A stretch of DNA of 64,000 bases from Antilocapra americana (GCA_007570785.1 ML660777.1:3549436-3613435); one strand, 5' to 3'. Positions 11,637 to 23,095 are shown, numbered from the stretch's first letter. A program made the numbers and translations. The notes: generated from the letters alone by a model not told the origin.

Positions 11637-12009
11637 AATTGATGCTTTTGACCTGTGGTGTTGGAGAAGACTCTTGAGAGTCCCTTGAACTGCAAGGAGA
11701 TCGAACTAGTCCATCCTAAAGGAGATCAGTCCTGGGTGTTCATTGGAAGGACTGATGTTGAAACTGAAACTCCTATACTTTGGCCACATCATGCGAAGAG
11801 TTGACTCATTTGAAAAGACCCTAATGCTGGGAAGGATTGGGAGCAGGAGGAGCAGGGGACGACAGAGCATGAGATGGCTGGATGGCATCACCGACTCAAT
11901 GGACATAGGTTTGGGTGGACTCTGGGAGCTGGTGATGGACAGGGAAGCCTGGCGTGCTGCAGTTGATGGGGTCGCAAAGAGTCGGACACGACTGAGTGAC
12001 TGAACTGAG
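11637..12009 (+). repeat. BovB 3' end, sense
   Basis: Sense BovB terminal segment with an open ORF2 tail on the plus strand ([17 protein letters not shown] ... RTRLSD). It ends in gagtgactgaactgag. The short direct repeat tataaaat occurs at both borders. It is the inverted partner of 10270-11022. Confidence 0.92.
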
Positions 12010-12239
12010 AGTATAAAATATGTGGAGAGGAGTGGCAGGAGGTAGGGTCTTATATGCCACATTCAGAAACATAGCCTGCTCTGTAAGCAGTGGCCGAGAG
12101 AGCAAATTACGACTTTAATTTTAAGCAGGAAAGAGACACTCATCAAGCAAAATATGACAAAGTAATATAATTGTAATAAATGCAAGATTGTTCTAAAGTT
12201 CTACCAAGTATCATTTAAAATATAGTTATGTCTTACTGG

Positions 12240-12410
12240 GTTTTTTCTTTGTTTGGTTTGGGTTTTGGGGGAGGGCGGGGGTGGTTTTGTTTGGTTTTTG
12301 TCTGCACCACACTGCATGCGCATGTCTTAGTTCCCTGACCAGGGAGCAAACCCATGCCCGCTGAAATGGATGTGCAGAGTCTTAACCACCGGACCACCAG
12401 GGAGGTCCCT
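12240..12410 (-). repeat. CHR-2-type cetartiodactyl SINE
   Basis: Antisense tRNA-related SINE: T/G-rich tail at the left, then cttagttccctgaccaggga, 'gagtcttaaccaccggacc' and accagggaggtccc. Older than Bov-tA and shared among even-toed ungulates and whales. Confidence 0.85.
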
Positions 12411-13364
12411 GTTTGTTTTTGCTTTGTTTTATATTTTTAAACATGACTCTTTATCTTAATGTTTTCTAAAGCATACAGTGGGCCTATCTCAGATGTAAGA
12501 CCACATATCTGTAAAGGGCACTCAGCACTGCTTAACAACCCTACTTTGCCTCCTTAGTATGTAGATGTTTTTCTGCTTTCTGAGAAAGGATCTGAAGGCT
12601 CTGTTCCTCCTCCTTGTTGAGGGAGAAGAGGGAAGACAGATACAGTCAGAGTAGAAGTAACTCATCCTTCCATCACCAACTTGAACTGCCTGCCTCCAAC
12701 AGTATCCACCTAGTTGATCCAGTAAATTTTTACTGAGTTCCTTCTGTGTGCCAAGCACTGTTCTAAGTACTTGAGATGCCCTCACTGAGCATAAATGCTA
12801 GTTGTAGGGGACTGGTGGAGAGAGATAGTAAACAATAAACATAATAAGTAAATATATATAGTATGTTAGGGGCAGGGTAAGGAGAATTAAGAGTGCGGGT
12901 GGCTGGGCAGGAAGGAAATCCAGCCTCCCTCCCCCTCCCCGAATGCTCCGTCCCTGCCAGCCTGCTTTCTGCCCCCCAGACTTTTGAAGCTTGTGCTCGA
13001 ACTTGGCGTTGATTTACTGCTGCTGCTGTCAGGCTGCTCCTCCTTCTCCTCCTCTGCTTATGCCCACCTATTCCAGCAGTCATGTTTCAAGTCATATGTC
13101 AGCCTCCTCATGACCTTGTCTATACCTGAGGATGTCTTACATGGTGTGTTTTTATTATATCTGCCCCCAATAGACACTGTAGATACCGATTTATTGAGAT
13201 TAGTTTGTTGTGTTCACTTTGACCAAACCCCCTCAGCCCAGCACGTGGCTTAGTACCTGCCACAGCAGATACTAACTGATTGATAGTGTGTAATATATGA
13301 AGTTTCTTCGTTCTAATCTGTTCTATAGGTGTTTTTAAATTTATCATTGGTATGTACCTTCTAG

Positions 13365-13445
13365 ACCCACTATTGTACACAGATTCTTAATAAAAGCGAC
13401 AATAGAAGAAAGAATGCAAGCAATGCTGAAAACTGCTGAAAAGAG
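13365..13445 (+). CDS. SHPRH: SHPRH coding exon (human exon 29 equivalent)
   Basis: This 81-nt exon is phase 2 to 2. It reads PTIVHRFLIKATIEER and MQAMLKTAEK after the split lysine codon. It is the post-motif VI helix typical of SNF2 proteins (TVHRFLIKGTIEE pattern) that packs the second lobe. The acceptor is accttctag|A and the donor is AG|gtacgt. In the linear mRNA its final AG joins T of the last exon to give Ser. In the predicted circle it joins G at 7880 to give Arg and the frame changes. Confidence 0.96.
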
Positions 13446-14840
13446 GTACGTAACAGTTCACTTCAAGGGGATGGCGAAGTTTTCCTGTTCATATAAGGTT
13501 GTGTAAGCATGTAGAACTTCTTCACCTAGATGATCACTTAGTCAGCTGAAAGATATAAGTACAAATAACTTTTCTAGAGCAAGGTATGACATTTTACCTA
13601 TCCAAAATTTCCCAGCTAATACTCCAGGCATTCTATATTTGGCTTAATTTATTAATAGGAATTATAAGTTTGAGCAAATTCCAGGAGATAGTGACGTACA
13701 GGGAAGCCTGGAGTGCTGCAGTCCATGGGGGTCCCAAAGAGTTGGACACAACTTAGAGACTGAACAACAACAGCAAATACATAAAAAACTATTTAAACAA
13801 TTCTACTGTTAAAGAAAATTTATTTCAGAGCAATTATACTTTCAATCACCCATATATATTTTGCCAGCGGAGGGCTTCGGGAGAACTATGCTACATTTCC
13901 TTGCCACGCTGGATTACTTTTTAAATGAAATCTATCTTTATGCCCAACCTAAAAGCCTTGATCTGAAATCTGTAACATGAAGCTTACAGCACACTTGTTT
14001 GTCACATGCAAGTAAAAGGTGTGGACTTGAAACTAAGCCGGTAATTGTGTTATTACACTTACAGGCAGAGCAGAGGCAGGGAGACTAAAGCATCCTTGAT
14101 TTTCAAAACTTAAGTTTGGAATCATAAAACTTCCTAACATTTACTTCCTAATGTATTTTCTTTCAAGTCGTTTTGAAACATAAACTAATGCCTAACTGAA
14201 TTCTGGTGAGATAGGTGTGATTGGAAGATACACTCAGAAGAGATGACTGTCTTGGAAGGGATGGTTTCTGCAGAGGTATTAGGACTTTGCACAGCAAAGA
14301 AGCCTTTGGGAACCAGAAATTCTCTTTCATTGGTGGTTTGTGGGAAAGAGAGAGGCTGCCACAAAAGCTTTTTGCCTCAAACATGAAGGCTTTCTCTTAG
14401 TGGTGTTTCCGAATATAACAGAATTCAGTGATTATATTTAAGCTGCCTCAATAAAAATAGCAGCTTGAATTTTTCTTGAAATAAATTAACTTTGGATACT
14501 AAGAAGGTAAGTTTTAAGGTGAAAGAAAGCCTTAGTAGTAGTTGGCAGGGAGTTTTGTTTATTAAGTCTACAGCGGAAAACATTTTATGGCAAAGTTTGA
14601 AAATGCTATATAGAAAATTTTCCTATTTTAACAGGCTGTAATAATGATCCCATCATCTTCTAGGAGTTTCTTATAACTCAATTACAGAAACTTAGAAGCA
14701 TACTCTAATATTAAGAATATAATATTGTTATATTTTTATGTCTTACATTATTATGAGACCAGAACAGTATGTAAAGACAAACATAATAATTTATTTCTTG
14801 GGGTTTCTTTCTGATTCTGCTCACTTGGAAAATCCTACAG
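13446..14840 (+). other. SHPRH: SHPRH last intron, 1395 bp
   Basis: The donor is gtacgt and the acceptor is atcctacag, with only a modest pyrimidine tract. The intron contains a BovB tail fragment (13668-13776, plus). The rest is unassigned AT-rich sequence. A bipartite ACTAAT...TAAC motif (14184-14196) resembles a Quaking-binding site. Confidence 0.85.
13668..13776 (+). repeat. BovB tail fragment
   Basis: A 5'-truncated sense copy reduced to the last 110 bp (gtttgagcaaattccagga ... agttggacacaactta gagactgaac). Confidence 0.85.
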
Positions 14841-14937
14841 TCACACGAACCCCTCCGCAAAGCATTCCGAGGCCTCCGTCTTGACCGTGGCTGACCTGGC
14901 AGACCTGTTTACCAAAGACACTGAAGACCTTGAATGA
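14841..14937 (+). CDS. SHPRH: SHPRH terminal coding exon and stop (human exon 30 equivalent)
   Basis: The exon opens with T, completing Ser with AG from the previous exon. It reads HTNPSAKHSEASVLTVADL and ADLFTKDTEDLE, then TGA at 14935-14937. It encodes the acidic C-terminal tail. Compared with my memory of the human end (KETEELE), there are conservative Glu-to-Asp changes (KDTEDLE). The five exons in the window join without a frame break to 179 codons including the stop. The acceptor is cctacag|T. Confidence 0.96.
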
Positions 14938-15020
14938 AGTACACTTGATTCAGTCCAGACTTTAGTGTATTTTACATTTTTCATAGTTTATAGAATAAAG
15001 TTAGAAGTAAAACAATCCAG
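14938..15020 (+). other. SHPRH: SHPRH 3' UTR (proximal form)
   Basis: About 80 nt separate the stop from the expected cleavage zone. The UTR is AT-rich. Use of a more distal site would extend it past the Bov-tA at 15165, and that cannot be excluded from DNA alone. Confidence 0.6.
14994..14999 (+). terminator. SHPRH: Poly(A) signal AATAAA of SHPRH
   Basis: A canonical AATAAA lies 57 nt after the stop codon. A GT/T-rich stretch (around 15040-15080, tgttcttagttgg and on) could serve as the downstream element. Cleavage is expected about 10-25 nt after the hexamer. Other AATAAA hexamers occur near 16980. Confidence 0.7.
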
Positions 15021-15164
15021 TAGATGTCAGTAAACACTGTTCTTAGTTGGATGAATGTATCTCTTCTTTGGTTATACAGTCCAGTAGTTTTTGAGTCCTT
15101 TTCAATATACTATTTCCATAATAGCTATAAAGATCTTGAATTTTACACTCCTAGTAAAGTACTT

Positions 15165-15379
15165 GGGCTTCCCAGGTGGCAAAGTGGGGAAGAATCCACC
15201 TGCCAATGCAGGAAACATGGGTTCGATCCCAGGGTCAGAAGATCACCCAGAGGAGGAAATGGCAACCCACTCCAGCATTCTTGCCTGGAGACCCCTGGAC
15301 AAAGAAGCCTGGCTGGCTACAGTCCACGGTGGTCGCAAAAGAGACACCACTGAGCAACTGCACACACACACACACACAA
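15165..15379 (+). repeat. Bov-tA SINE with (CA)n tail
   Basis: Starts at gggcttcccaggtggc, has the internal gttcgatcccagggtcag, and ends in ctgagcaactg followed by (CA)9. It sits just beyond the proximal SHPRH poly(A) site. Confidence 0.92.
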
Positions 15380-17149
15380 ATACCTGTTTTTATTCCAAAG
15401 AATATCTCTAGCTGAGGGAATTAAGAGAGGTATTGTGTACTTTTCTTTTGATAAGATCAGTCTTAAAAAAAAGTTAGAATAAGAGAATAGCTCAACTATT
15501 CTAGTTTTATATGACTCAGTATACTCAACCAACATAGATCTCATTTTTGGAAGATCCTTCAGTATCTTTAGCACAGGATTCACCAATATCTTATTAGTAA
15601 TATTTTTAAAAGATGGTGAATTATATTAGCTTACAGTTCTTTGAGTAGTTATGGATTATAACTCCATAAATAGTGACTTCAGAGTAATGCAGCTTCAACA
15701 GTAAGTTAATATTAGACAATTATTTCTTTTCTCTGTATCTTGCTACTAAAAATCGAAACACTGAACACTCTTAAGTATTTCTATTATATGTTAAATATTA
15801 TCAGTATAAGCAGTTAACATAGCTTTATTAAGTGTATTAATGTTTAATTAAAATTGTCTTTTCTCTACTTTTAATTTGTGTTACTAAATGTTTATGTTTT
15901 AAGATTGATCTGTAAATATTACAATGTCTATAATTTCAGTTCTTATGATTATAGCAATATTGCAGGGTTTTGGTTTTTTTTTTACCATTATTGCATACTA
16001 ACGTCTTGGATTCTTTTTCTTTCCCAAGTTCTTGTGTAACTAGACTTTTTAACCACTAATGTCTAAATTATGATAAGGTTTGTTATTTCATTCCACTAAT
16101 ACTTCTCTCAAGGACTAGCATTTGATCTTTGGAACAAGAGAATGTCATATTCACATAAGCAAATAATTACAAGTGATAATAACCCAGTGTTTCTTCTTCT
16201 GTGAAGAATTAATGGACTTTGAAATTGCTAAATAAGGAGTAGCTGCTTGTATCCTAGCCATTTGATGTAATACAAATGTTCTTGATTTATTTTCTTTGAG
16301 CCTTCAGAGTTTCAAATGACCCTCAGGACTCATTAACTGCTACTTAGTTGCCCAGAAATATACCCTGGATCATATTCGTCCAAGAGGCTTTGGTGCTGAG
16401 TTAAGGTGCATTTTCTTATTCTGGTTTATAGAGTGACATAATCCAACTGAAGAAAACACACACACATTTTTGGTGCTTATTCTTCAGTTGAAGGAAGATA
16501 TGCATTGATTCTTTTATATGAAATTAGACAAAACTATTGTTTTTGTAGCTCTTTATGTGTTATAAAGAGCTTTCCTATACATTTATGAGTTTAATTTGCC
16601 CAATAGTCGTGTGAAATTGATGAAATGTATAGCATTCCTGTTTTAAAAGTGGAGAACTGAGATTCAGAAGTATTGAGAAATACGCCTATGACACATAGCA
16701 GGTAAACAGTGGAGCCAGGGTCCCTTGGCTCCGAATCTCTTTCTCTAAATCATAGCTTGTTGCAATTCAGAAGGCCCTTGGTTCTAAGTTAATGATGAAC
16801 ATGTTTCAGTATTTCTTTCTGTTTCCTAGTATTCCTTTTTGTGCTACAGTTTTAGGGAAAGTAATTTGATAATGCTTCAATTTTGTATAAAGAGAAATAT
16901 AAAAATATAAATAGATAAATATACGTATCTGTATTAGAGAAAAACTGCTCATATTTATTTCTGTAAAATGTCATCAATTAAATAAATATTTTAGTGTAAA
17001 TTAAAATTTGGGCATTTATTAAATTTCTGATCCATAGAACATACTGCATGATTTTCATTTCTTACTTGTTTTAGTCTTTCAATGAAAGGTAACAAAATTA
17101 TTTAAACCACAGAACCCTATATTTTATAGACATTTATTCTTTCTTCAGA
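15380..17149. other. Intergenic, mostly unassigned AT-rich sequence with one MIR
   Basis: No gene is seen. A MIR core is recognisable at about 16545-16760 ('gctctttatgtgttataaag', 'gtggagaactgagattcag', aaacagtggagccagggtcc). The remainder has no feature I can name. Confidence 0.6.
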
Positions 17150-17165
17150 ATAGTTGTGACAGTTC

Positions 17166-17997
17166 AGTTCAGTCGTTCAGTCATGTCCGACTCTTTGCAA
17201 CCCCATGGACTGCAGCACACCAGGCTTTCCTGTCCATCACCAACTCCCAGAGTTTACTCAAACTTATATCCATTGAGTCAGTGATGTCATCCAACCATCT
17301 CATCCTCTGTCGTCCCCTTCTCCCACCTTCAGTCTTTCCCAGCATCAGGATCTTCTCCAGTGAGTGAGTTCTTCGCATCAGGTAGCCAAAGTATTGGAGT
17401 TTTCAGTTTCAGCATCAGTCCTTCCAATGAATATTCAGGACTGATTTCCTTTAGGATGGACTGGTTGGATCTCCTTGCAGTCCAAGGGGCTCTCAAGAGT
17501 CTTCTCCAACACCACAGTTCAAAAGCATCAATTCTTAAGTGCTCAGCTTTCTTTATAGTCCAACTCTCACACCCATGCATGATTACTGGAAAAACCATAG
17601 CTTTGACTAGATGGACCTTTGTTGGCAAAGTAACGACTGCTTTATAATAAGCTGTCTAGGTTGGTCATAGCTTTTCTTCAAGGGAACAAGCATCTTTTAA
17701 TTTCATGGCAGCAGTCAACATCTGCAGTGATTTTAAATCCCCAAAAAATAAAAGTCTGTCACTGTTTCCCCATCTGTTTCCCATGAAGTGATGGGTCCAG
17801 ATGCCATGATCTTAGTTTTCTGCATGTTGAGTTTTAAGCCATCTTTTTCACTCTCCTCTTTCACTTTCATCAAGAGGCTCTTTAGTTCTTCTTCGCTTTC
17901 TGCCATAAAGGTGGTGTCATCTGCACATCTGAGGTTATTGATATTTCTCCCTGCAGTCTTGATTCCAGCTTGTGCTTCATCCAGTCCAGCATTTCTC
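17166..17997 (-). repeat. BovB 3' third with reverse-transcriptase remnant, 16-bp TSD
   Basis: The antisense element is bounded by identical atagttgtgacagttc at 17150-17165 and 17998-18013, so its ends are exact. Minus-strand 17733-17999 encodes an RT remnant (NNLRCADDTTFMAESEEEL). The catalytic YADD motif reads CADD here. Downstream the frame is broken, then LRIDAFELWCWRRLLRAPW is readable. A dead copy. Confidence 0.95.
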
Positions 17998-18228
17998 ATA
18001 GTTGTGACAGTTCTCCCAAATAATTGTTCAAAATAAATTCCAATCTAGTCTAGGAGGGCTTTTTCCCCTCCTTCTGCCTTTTTATATTCTCTGAAATATC
18101 ACTGTACTTATAAATAGTTGCTCTTAAATGAGTACTTTATTAATGAACCACAGAGGGAAAATAATAAGGTAATTAATTCGAGTTCTTAGCAAGCTGAAAT
18201 GTGTTTGGAACTTGGACTGTATCTCTGG

Positions 18229-18590
18229 TTTTTTGGGGGTTTTTTTTTTAATTTTTTATTTAATTCTCTTTGGTTGTGCTGGATCTTTGTTGCTGCGTGG
18301 GCTCTTTCTCTAGTTGCAGTGAGCTGGGGGCTACTCTCTGGTTGCGGTGCACAGGCTCACTGCAGTGGCTTCTCTTGTGGAGCACGGGCCCTAGGGCATA
18401 CCAGCTTCAGTAGCCACGGCACATGGGCTCAGTAGGTGCAGCCTCTGCGCTCTGGGGCGCAGGGTCAGTAGCTGTGGCACATGGCCTTAGGTGCCCCACA
18501 GCATGTGGGATCTTCCCAGGTCGGGGATCGAACCCGAGTCTCCTCCATTGGCAGGGAGATTCTTTACCCAACGGGCCACCAGGAAAGCCC
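18229..18590 (-). repeat. CHR-1-type cetartiodactyl SINE
   Basis: The antisense copy is about 360 bp with a T-rich tail on the left. It has repeated 'cagtagctgtggcacatgg'-like units, gtgggatcttcccaggtcgg, ggatcgaacccgagtctcct and gggccaccaggaaagccc. Confidence 0.85.
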
Positions 18591-20206
18591 AGCATCTCTC
18601 TTACATGAATCCAAGTAAGCTTACTAGGACTGAAAAGATTTATTTATATATAAAATGTGAAATACATACACCTAATTCCTTAGTGTCTTGCTTCAAACTC
18701 AGGGAGCTTTACTGTATTTATGGCAGCTTCAGCTTTTCTGTTTGTGATCTCAGCAGAATGGCCCGTGTTTTAGAGATAGCTTGTTAGGGATTGGTCCCTT
18801 TTATACTGTATTAATAACAGACTTAAAGCTCTCGACATGATAATTCAACATACAACCACAAATTCTTTACAAATAGTTATCAAATTTGACAGTATTTGTC
18901 AAAATATTTAGGATTTGAATTTAACAATGCAAGATTAATCATCAACCCAAGTTTACCCTGTGAAGTAGACAAAGAAACAAATGACGTCTTTTAAATCTTG
19001 TGCTCTCCTTTACAAGTTCTCCCAATATTTAGTTGTGCTTGAGTTTTTTTAATGTTTATTAAACTATAGGATAATCTTTAAGAAATGCAAAAATTACCTA
19101 TGCTAAAAGAGCTCAGACCTTGTTAAGCTGAATAAAAAGTATCTTTCAATTTTTCTAGAATTTAAACCGAATCCTACAGTTATATGCTATTGCTTAATTT
19201 CTTACTGGCATAGCAATATAAAAATGACATGCTACTAAAATGAAACGGTACAAGCAACATGTTTTAAACCTGTCTACTCTGGTAAAGAAGATCTAATCTT
19301 CCATAATGCTTCTTCAAAGAGACATCAGTCAGCTAGCTCTACATTTTATATAACGTACAAGAATTTCTGTGTACCTTCATTGCGTTGTGAATTTCACATA
19401 AATGCTATCACTTGTAAGGCTTGAATATGAACCACTTGTGAGCCTTCCTTTAAAGGAAGGAGTAATGAATAAACTCAAAGAGAACTCAGTTCTCATAGTG
19501 GGTGTGTGGTGTTGCTTCTGAGTTAACAGACTACCACATACAGGAAATAGCAGGAGAACTTGGCTGGGACCAAAGTTGACATCTCCAACTTTCCTTTGCC
19601 TTCAGTCAGCCTTTCAGAGCCCTGCATACTTTGTCTTTGAAGGTCCTGTACCATCCCTTGAACCCTATTCCTTTATTTAATATCAATGACTCTCAAGACC
19701 GATTTTGTTCATTAAAACTGTTATATTGGAACCAAATCCTTCGTACTACAGCCTATGCTTTTCCCTTGCAAAACAGAAATAAAATTTAACCTCCATTACC
19801 TGTGTAACAGTTCCTTGTACGGATGACTAAATTATTCAGTAACTTTTTCTTTCTGCCATTCAGATATTCCATCCCTTCAGCCTTTTCTTAAAGAGCTTAA
19901 TCTCCAAACCCCTTTGGTATCTTTGTCTCCTAGTAAACCTGATCTTATGTTCCAAACCCTCAATAGAGCCTATTCAAAACACAATTTTGAGCAAGGACCT
20001 ATTTTCAGCACGTGGGATCTTTTCACATCTGTGATTTGTATGCCTCACAGTTCTGATGACTGATCCTTCCAGTGCCTTGGGGAGCAGACATTTGTGCCCA
20101 GATTTCCTTAGAAAGAGGAAGAGGTTCCCCAGATGAGCTTCAGAGGGGAAGTCCCCCTGTGTACAGTCTGCAGGTCCCTGGAGAGAGTTTTGTAGCAGCC
20201 CAAATC
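18591..20206. other. Intergenic, no feature recognised
   Basis: I see no gene, RNA or assignable repeat in this unique-looking AT-rich stretch. Confidence 0.5.
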
Positions 20207-20412
20207 GGCTTCCCAGGTGGCTCAGGTGGTAAAGAATCCACCTGCCAATGCAGGAGCCGTAGGAGACTATGATTCTATGCCTGGGTTAGGAAGAGCCCCT
20301 GGAGGAGGAACCCACTCCAGTATTCTTCCCAGGATAATCCCATGAACAGAGAAGCCTGGTGGGCTACAGTCCATGGAGTTGCAGAGTCAGACATGACTGA
20401 GCAGGCAAGCAA
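20207..20412 (+). repeat. Bov-tA SINE
   Basis: ggcttcccaggtggctcagg start, an internally altered B box region, ccactccagtattcttccca, and the end gcagagtcagacatgactga. Confidence 0.9.
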
Positions 20413-20854
20413 AGCAAACCGACAAGCATAACCCATATAAACAAACACTCTTCAGAGTCCTCAATAATTTTGATGCACCCAAAGATCCTGAGACCAAAAC
20501 TTTTGAAAACCATAATAGCCTATTTTTAAATTAACTTCAATATCTCTTCAGCAGGAGAAGGTAGGGAATGGGCCAGTTTTTCTGGCCACATTATAAGTTG
20601 CTGTATGCACAATTTTGTTGATCATGGGCAAAGGCCTATTGTAGGAAAAAGTCTGTCCACACAGCGGCAGCAGTGTTTGCAAGTCTGGTAGACTATAAAA
20701 CAAAGAGTTCCGTTTAATTTTACATCTTATACTTTGTTTAAAAAAAAAAAAACAACTGAAATGGTTGAGGTTGCATGTAGCAGCTTTTAAAAGCTATGTT
20801 CACATGAATGTAAACAAGTGATATTCTGTGACTCCTCCAGGACCACAGAAATTA

Positions 20855-21240
20855 CCGTCCCCTGTGATGGTCAGATTTATGAGTCATTTTGTCCAGGCTC
20901 TAGTCTCAACCAATCAGATACTGTGTGGCTATGAAATGTTTTCGTAAATACGACTAGTGTCCATAATCGGCTGGCTTTAAAGGTGATTATTCTAGATGAG
21001 CTGGGCAGGCTTGATGTAATCATTTGAGAGTCTTTCTAAGCAGACGTGAGACTTCCCAGGAGAAATTCCACCCATGGACAGCAACTTCAGCTCCTGCCTT
21101 AGGGCTCCAGCCTGTCCTTCCTGATGGCCTGCCCTCTGGACTTGAGACTTGCCTAGCCAGCCTCCACAATCACATCAGCCAATGCCTTACAATAAATCCT
21201 TGAATATGTGTCTCCCAACAGGTTTTGTTTCTCTGGTTGA
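20855..21240 (+). repeat. Old mammalian interspersed repeat (family not assigned)
   Basis: The end 'aataaatccttgaatatgtg' followed by ttttgtttctctggttgaac matches a widely dispersed mammalian repeat. Its antisense counterpart is at 50762-51335. I cannot name the family with certainty. Confidence 0.45.
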
Positions 21241-22123
21241 ACTCTTAATCCATGCTACCCTTGGAGAAACAAATGGGTGATACGGTTTATGCTACCACTT
21301 TTAAACAGCATTGTAATGTTTCTTAAAATATATACTCAAAACTGTTTAACTGTGACTTAAACATCTAAAGAATAAAGATTGCACCCCAAAGAAAGTATAG
21401 TTCATGAGTATCATTGGCTTAGTAAGTGGAGGAATAGCACTTAGTAAGTGTGCCATGTACACATGTACACATTCCAGGGATCCGCAAGGAGGTACATTAA
21501 GATGTGGAAAGAAGATATTGGAACTTATTCAGAGTGGAGGGTTTTTTATAAAAACAAATTAAGCTTCCTCTTATTTAATATGCTGACCAACACCTTTATT
21601 CCCATCCATTTATATGGCAGTCACATGTCACCTATGTAAGTGAACATGGGAGCTACTCATACTATCAGGTAAAATAGTTGTGAAGAATTTCATCTTTATA
21701 AGATACCAGCAGGAGGAGCTGGTTTACTGAAGACTTGAAGCATCCATCATGACATTGATTCTCCATGGAGAAAGGAAATTTTGAACACATGAGTTCTTAA
21801 AAGGAGTTAGTGAAATAATTACTGAAAGTTTTTAAGTACAAGTGAACTTTAAGGCTCTTTTAAATCCGGTAGTTAAATCACCATGGCATTTTCCATTTTA
21901 GATTTTCTTTCTGCCAAAATATTCAGTGCTAAGTTCCAGAATCTCTTTATCCAAATGAATAATAAATACCAAAAAAGGGAGGCTGCTATTTCCTTTTCTA
22001 GAAAGTGAGTAAACATAGAATGCATCTATTTCTTTCTAAAAACATCAAGTAACTCAATGAATTCAGTAGAAAAGGCATTAATGTTTGTTATTGGGTGTGC
22101 AGTAAACTTTTGCTGTTGTTTTT

Positions 22124-22317
22124 TAGCTGCTCAGCCATGTCCAACTCTTTGCAGCCCCATGGACTGTAGCATGACAGGCCTCCCTGTCCATCCCTATCTC
22201 TCAGAGTTGCCCAAACTCATGTCCATTGAGTCGATAATACCAGCCAACCAACTCATCCCCTGTTGCCCCTTCTCCTCCTGCCCTCAATCTTTCCCAGCAT
22301 CAGAGCCTTTTCCAGTG
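22124..22317 (-). repeat. BovB tail fragment, antisense
   Basis: gctgctcagccatgtccaac, ccaaactcatgtccattgag and ccctcaatctttcccagcat are the reverse complement of the BovB 3' end, cut at the cagagccttttccagt position. Confidence 0.9.
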
Positions 22318-23022
22318 GTACAGTTAATAGTTGCTGAATTTAATTGGTTGAAATAACTGATAAGCACTGTTCACCCTAGAGGAGAGTTGTGTGGATTACT
22401 AACATCGGCAAACATCCTGTCTGATAAAGAGAACAAGCTAATGAATGTTAAAATCATTTAACACTTCCTCTAGCTGTGCTATTCCTGTGTGTTTCATATT
22501 TAATAGTAAGAGGTGCTGTTTGATTCTGTTCTCTGATTGTGATATCAGAAACTGTTACACTATAAGATTTATTGAAAATTGCCTAAAGCTATTTGTTTCT
22601 TTTGGACTCCTATGAGTCCAGCTGCCAAGAAAAGTGGCGCCTCTGCCCTGAAATCACAAGTCAACTACTCTGACAGTCAGCGGATCCCAGACATGAAGGA
22701 ACAGTGAAACCTGCTCAGAAGACCACCGTTCAGGGTAATACATGATAGTGTGTCTCTCATACTAGACGAAATAGTGGGTTATTTTCCTTTTCAGTTAGAG
22801 GCAAACTGGGCCTTTAAAAAGCACTGATATTTAAAAAAAAAAGGCACTGATATTCAGTAATAGACAATCCAATTTTTAAATGGGCAAAGGAATTTTTAAT
22901 AGATATGTTTTATTTCAAAATGAAGATACCAAAAGCTTAATAAATCTAAAAGTTCTGTAAAATTACTTTTAAAAATACTATGTGTATTTCATATTGGCAC
23001 AATATTATATATATCACCAATG

Positions 23023-23095
23023 GGGCTTCCCAGCTGACACTAGGGGTAAAGAACCCACCTGCGAACACAGGCAGCTGTAACAGACGCAGAACTAC
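23023..23095 (+). repeat. Bov-tA 5' fragment
   Basis: Only the tRNA-like 5' part remains (ggggcttcccagctgacact, ggggtaaagaacccacctgc), embedded beside L1 sequence. Confidence 0.7.

Larger units (their letters stand above)
9672..13364 (+). other. SHPRH: SHPRH intron, 3693 bp, repeat-rich
   Basis: The intron holds a BovB 3' part in minus orientation (10270-11022) and a Bov-tA (11093-11312) inserted in an older MIR/L2-type repeat. It also holds a plus-oriented BovB 3' end (11637-12009), a CHR SINE (12240-12410) and further L2/MIR-like sequence (about 12720-12860 and 13075-13290). A GC-richer pyrimidine patch lies at 12910-13060. No additional exon is recognised. Confidence 0.85.
7880..13445 (+). 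ncRNA. SHPRH: Predicted circ-SHPRH (exons at 7880, 8628, 9493, 13365; 440 nt), coding for a 146-aa ORF
   Basis: Seen: the four exons are 93+87+179+81 = 440 nt, and 440 is 2 modulo 3. Starting at ATG 7922, the ORF follows the SHPRH frame to the end of the fourth exon. It then crosses the back-splice (AG|G = Arg) and reads exon 7880-7972 in a shifted frame (AAILQKWKLWSEL), stopping at TGA 7920-7922. I count 17+29+59+1+26+1+13 = 146 codons. Known: human circ-SHPRH is 440 nt from exons 26-29 and is reported to make SHPRH-146aa, which stabilises full-length SHPRH. Inferred: the ruminant locus can make the same product. The back-splice itself cannot be seen in genomic DNA. Confidence 0.6.

Noticed and set aside
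17181..17999. Reverse-transcriptase-like open frames as a real gene
   Set aside because: They lie entirely inside a BovB element with frameshifts, a damaged YADD motif and flanking TSDs.
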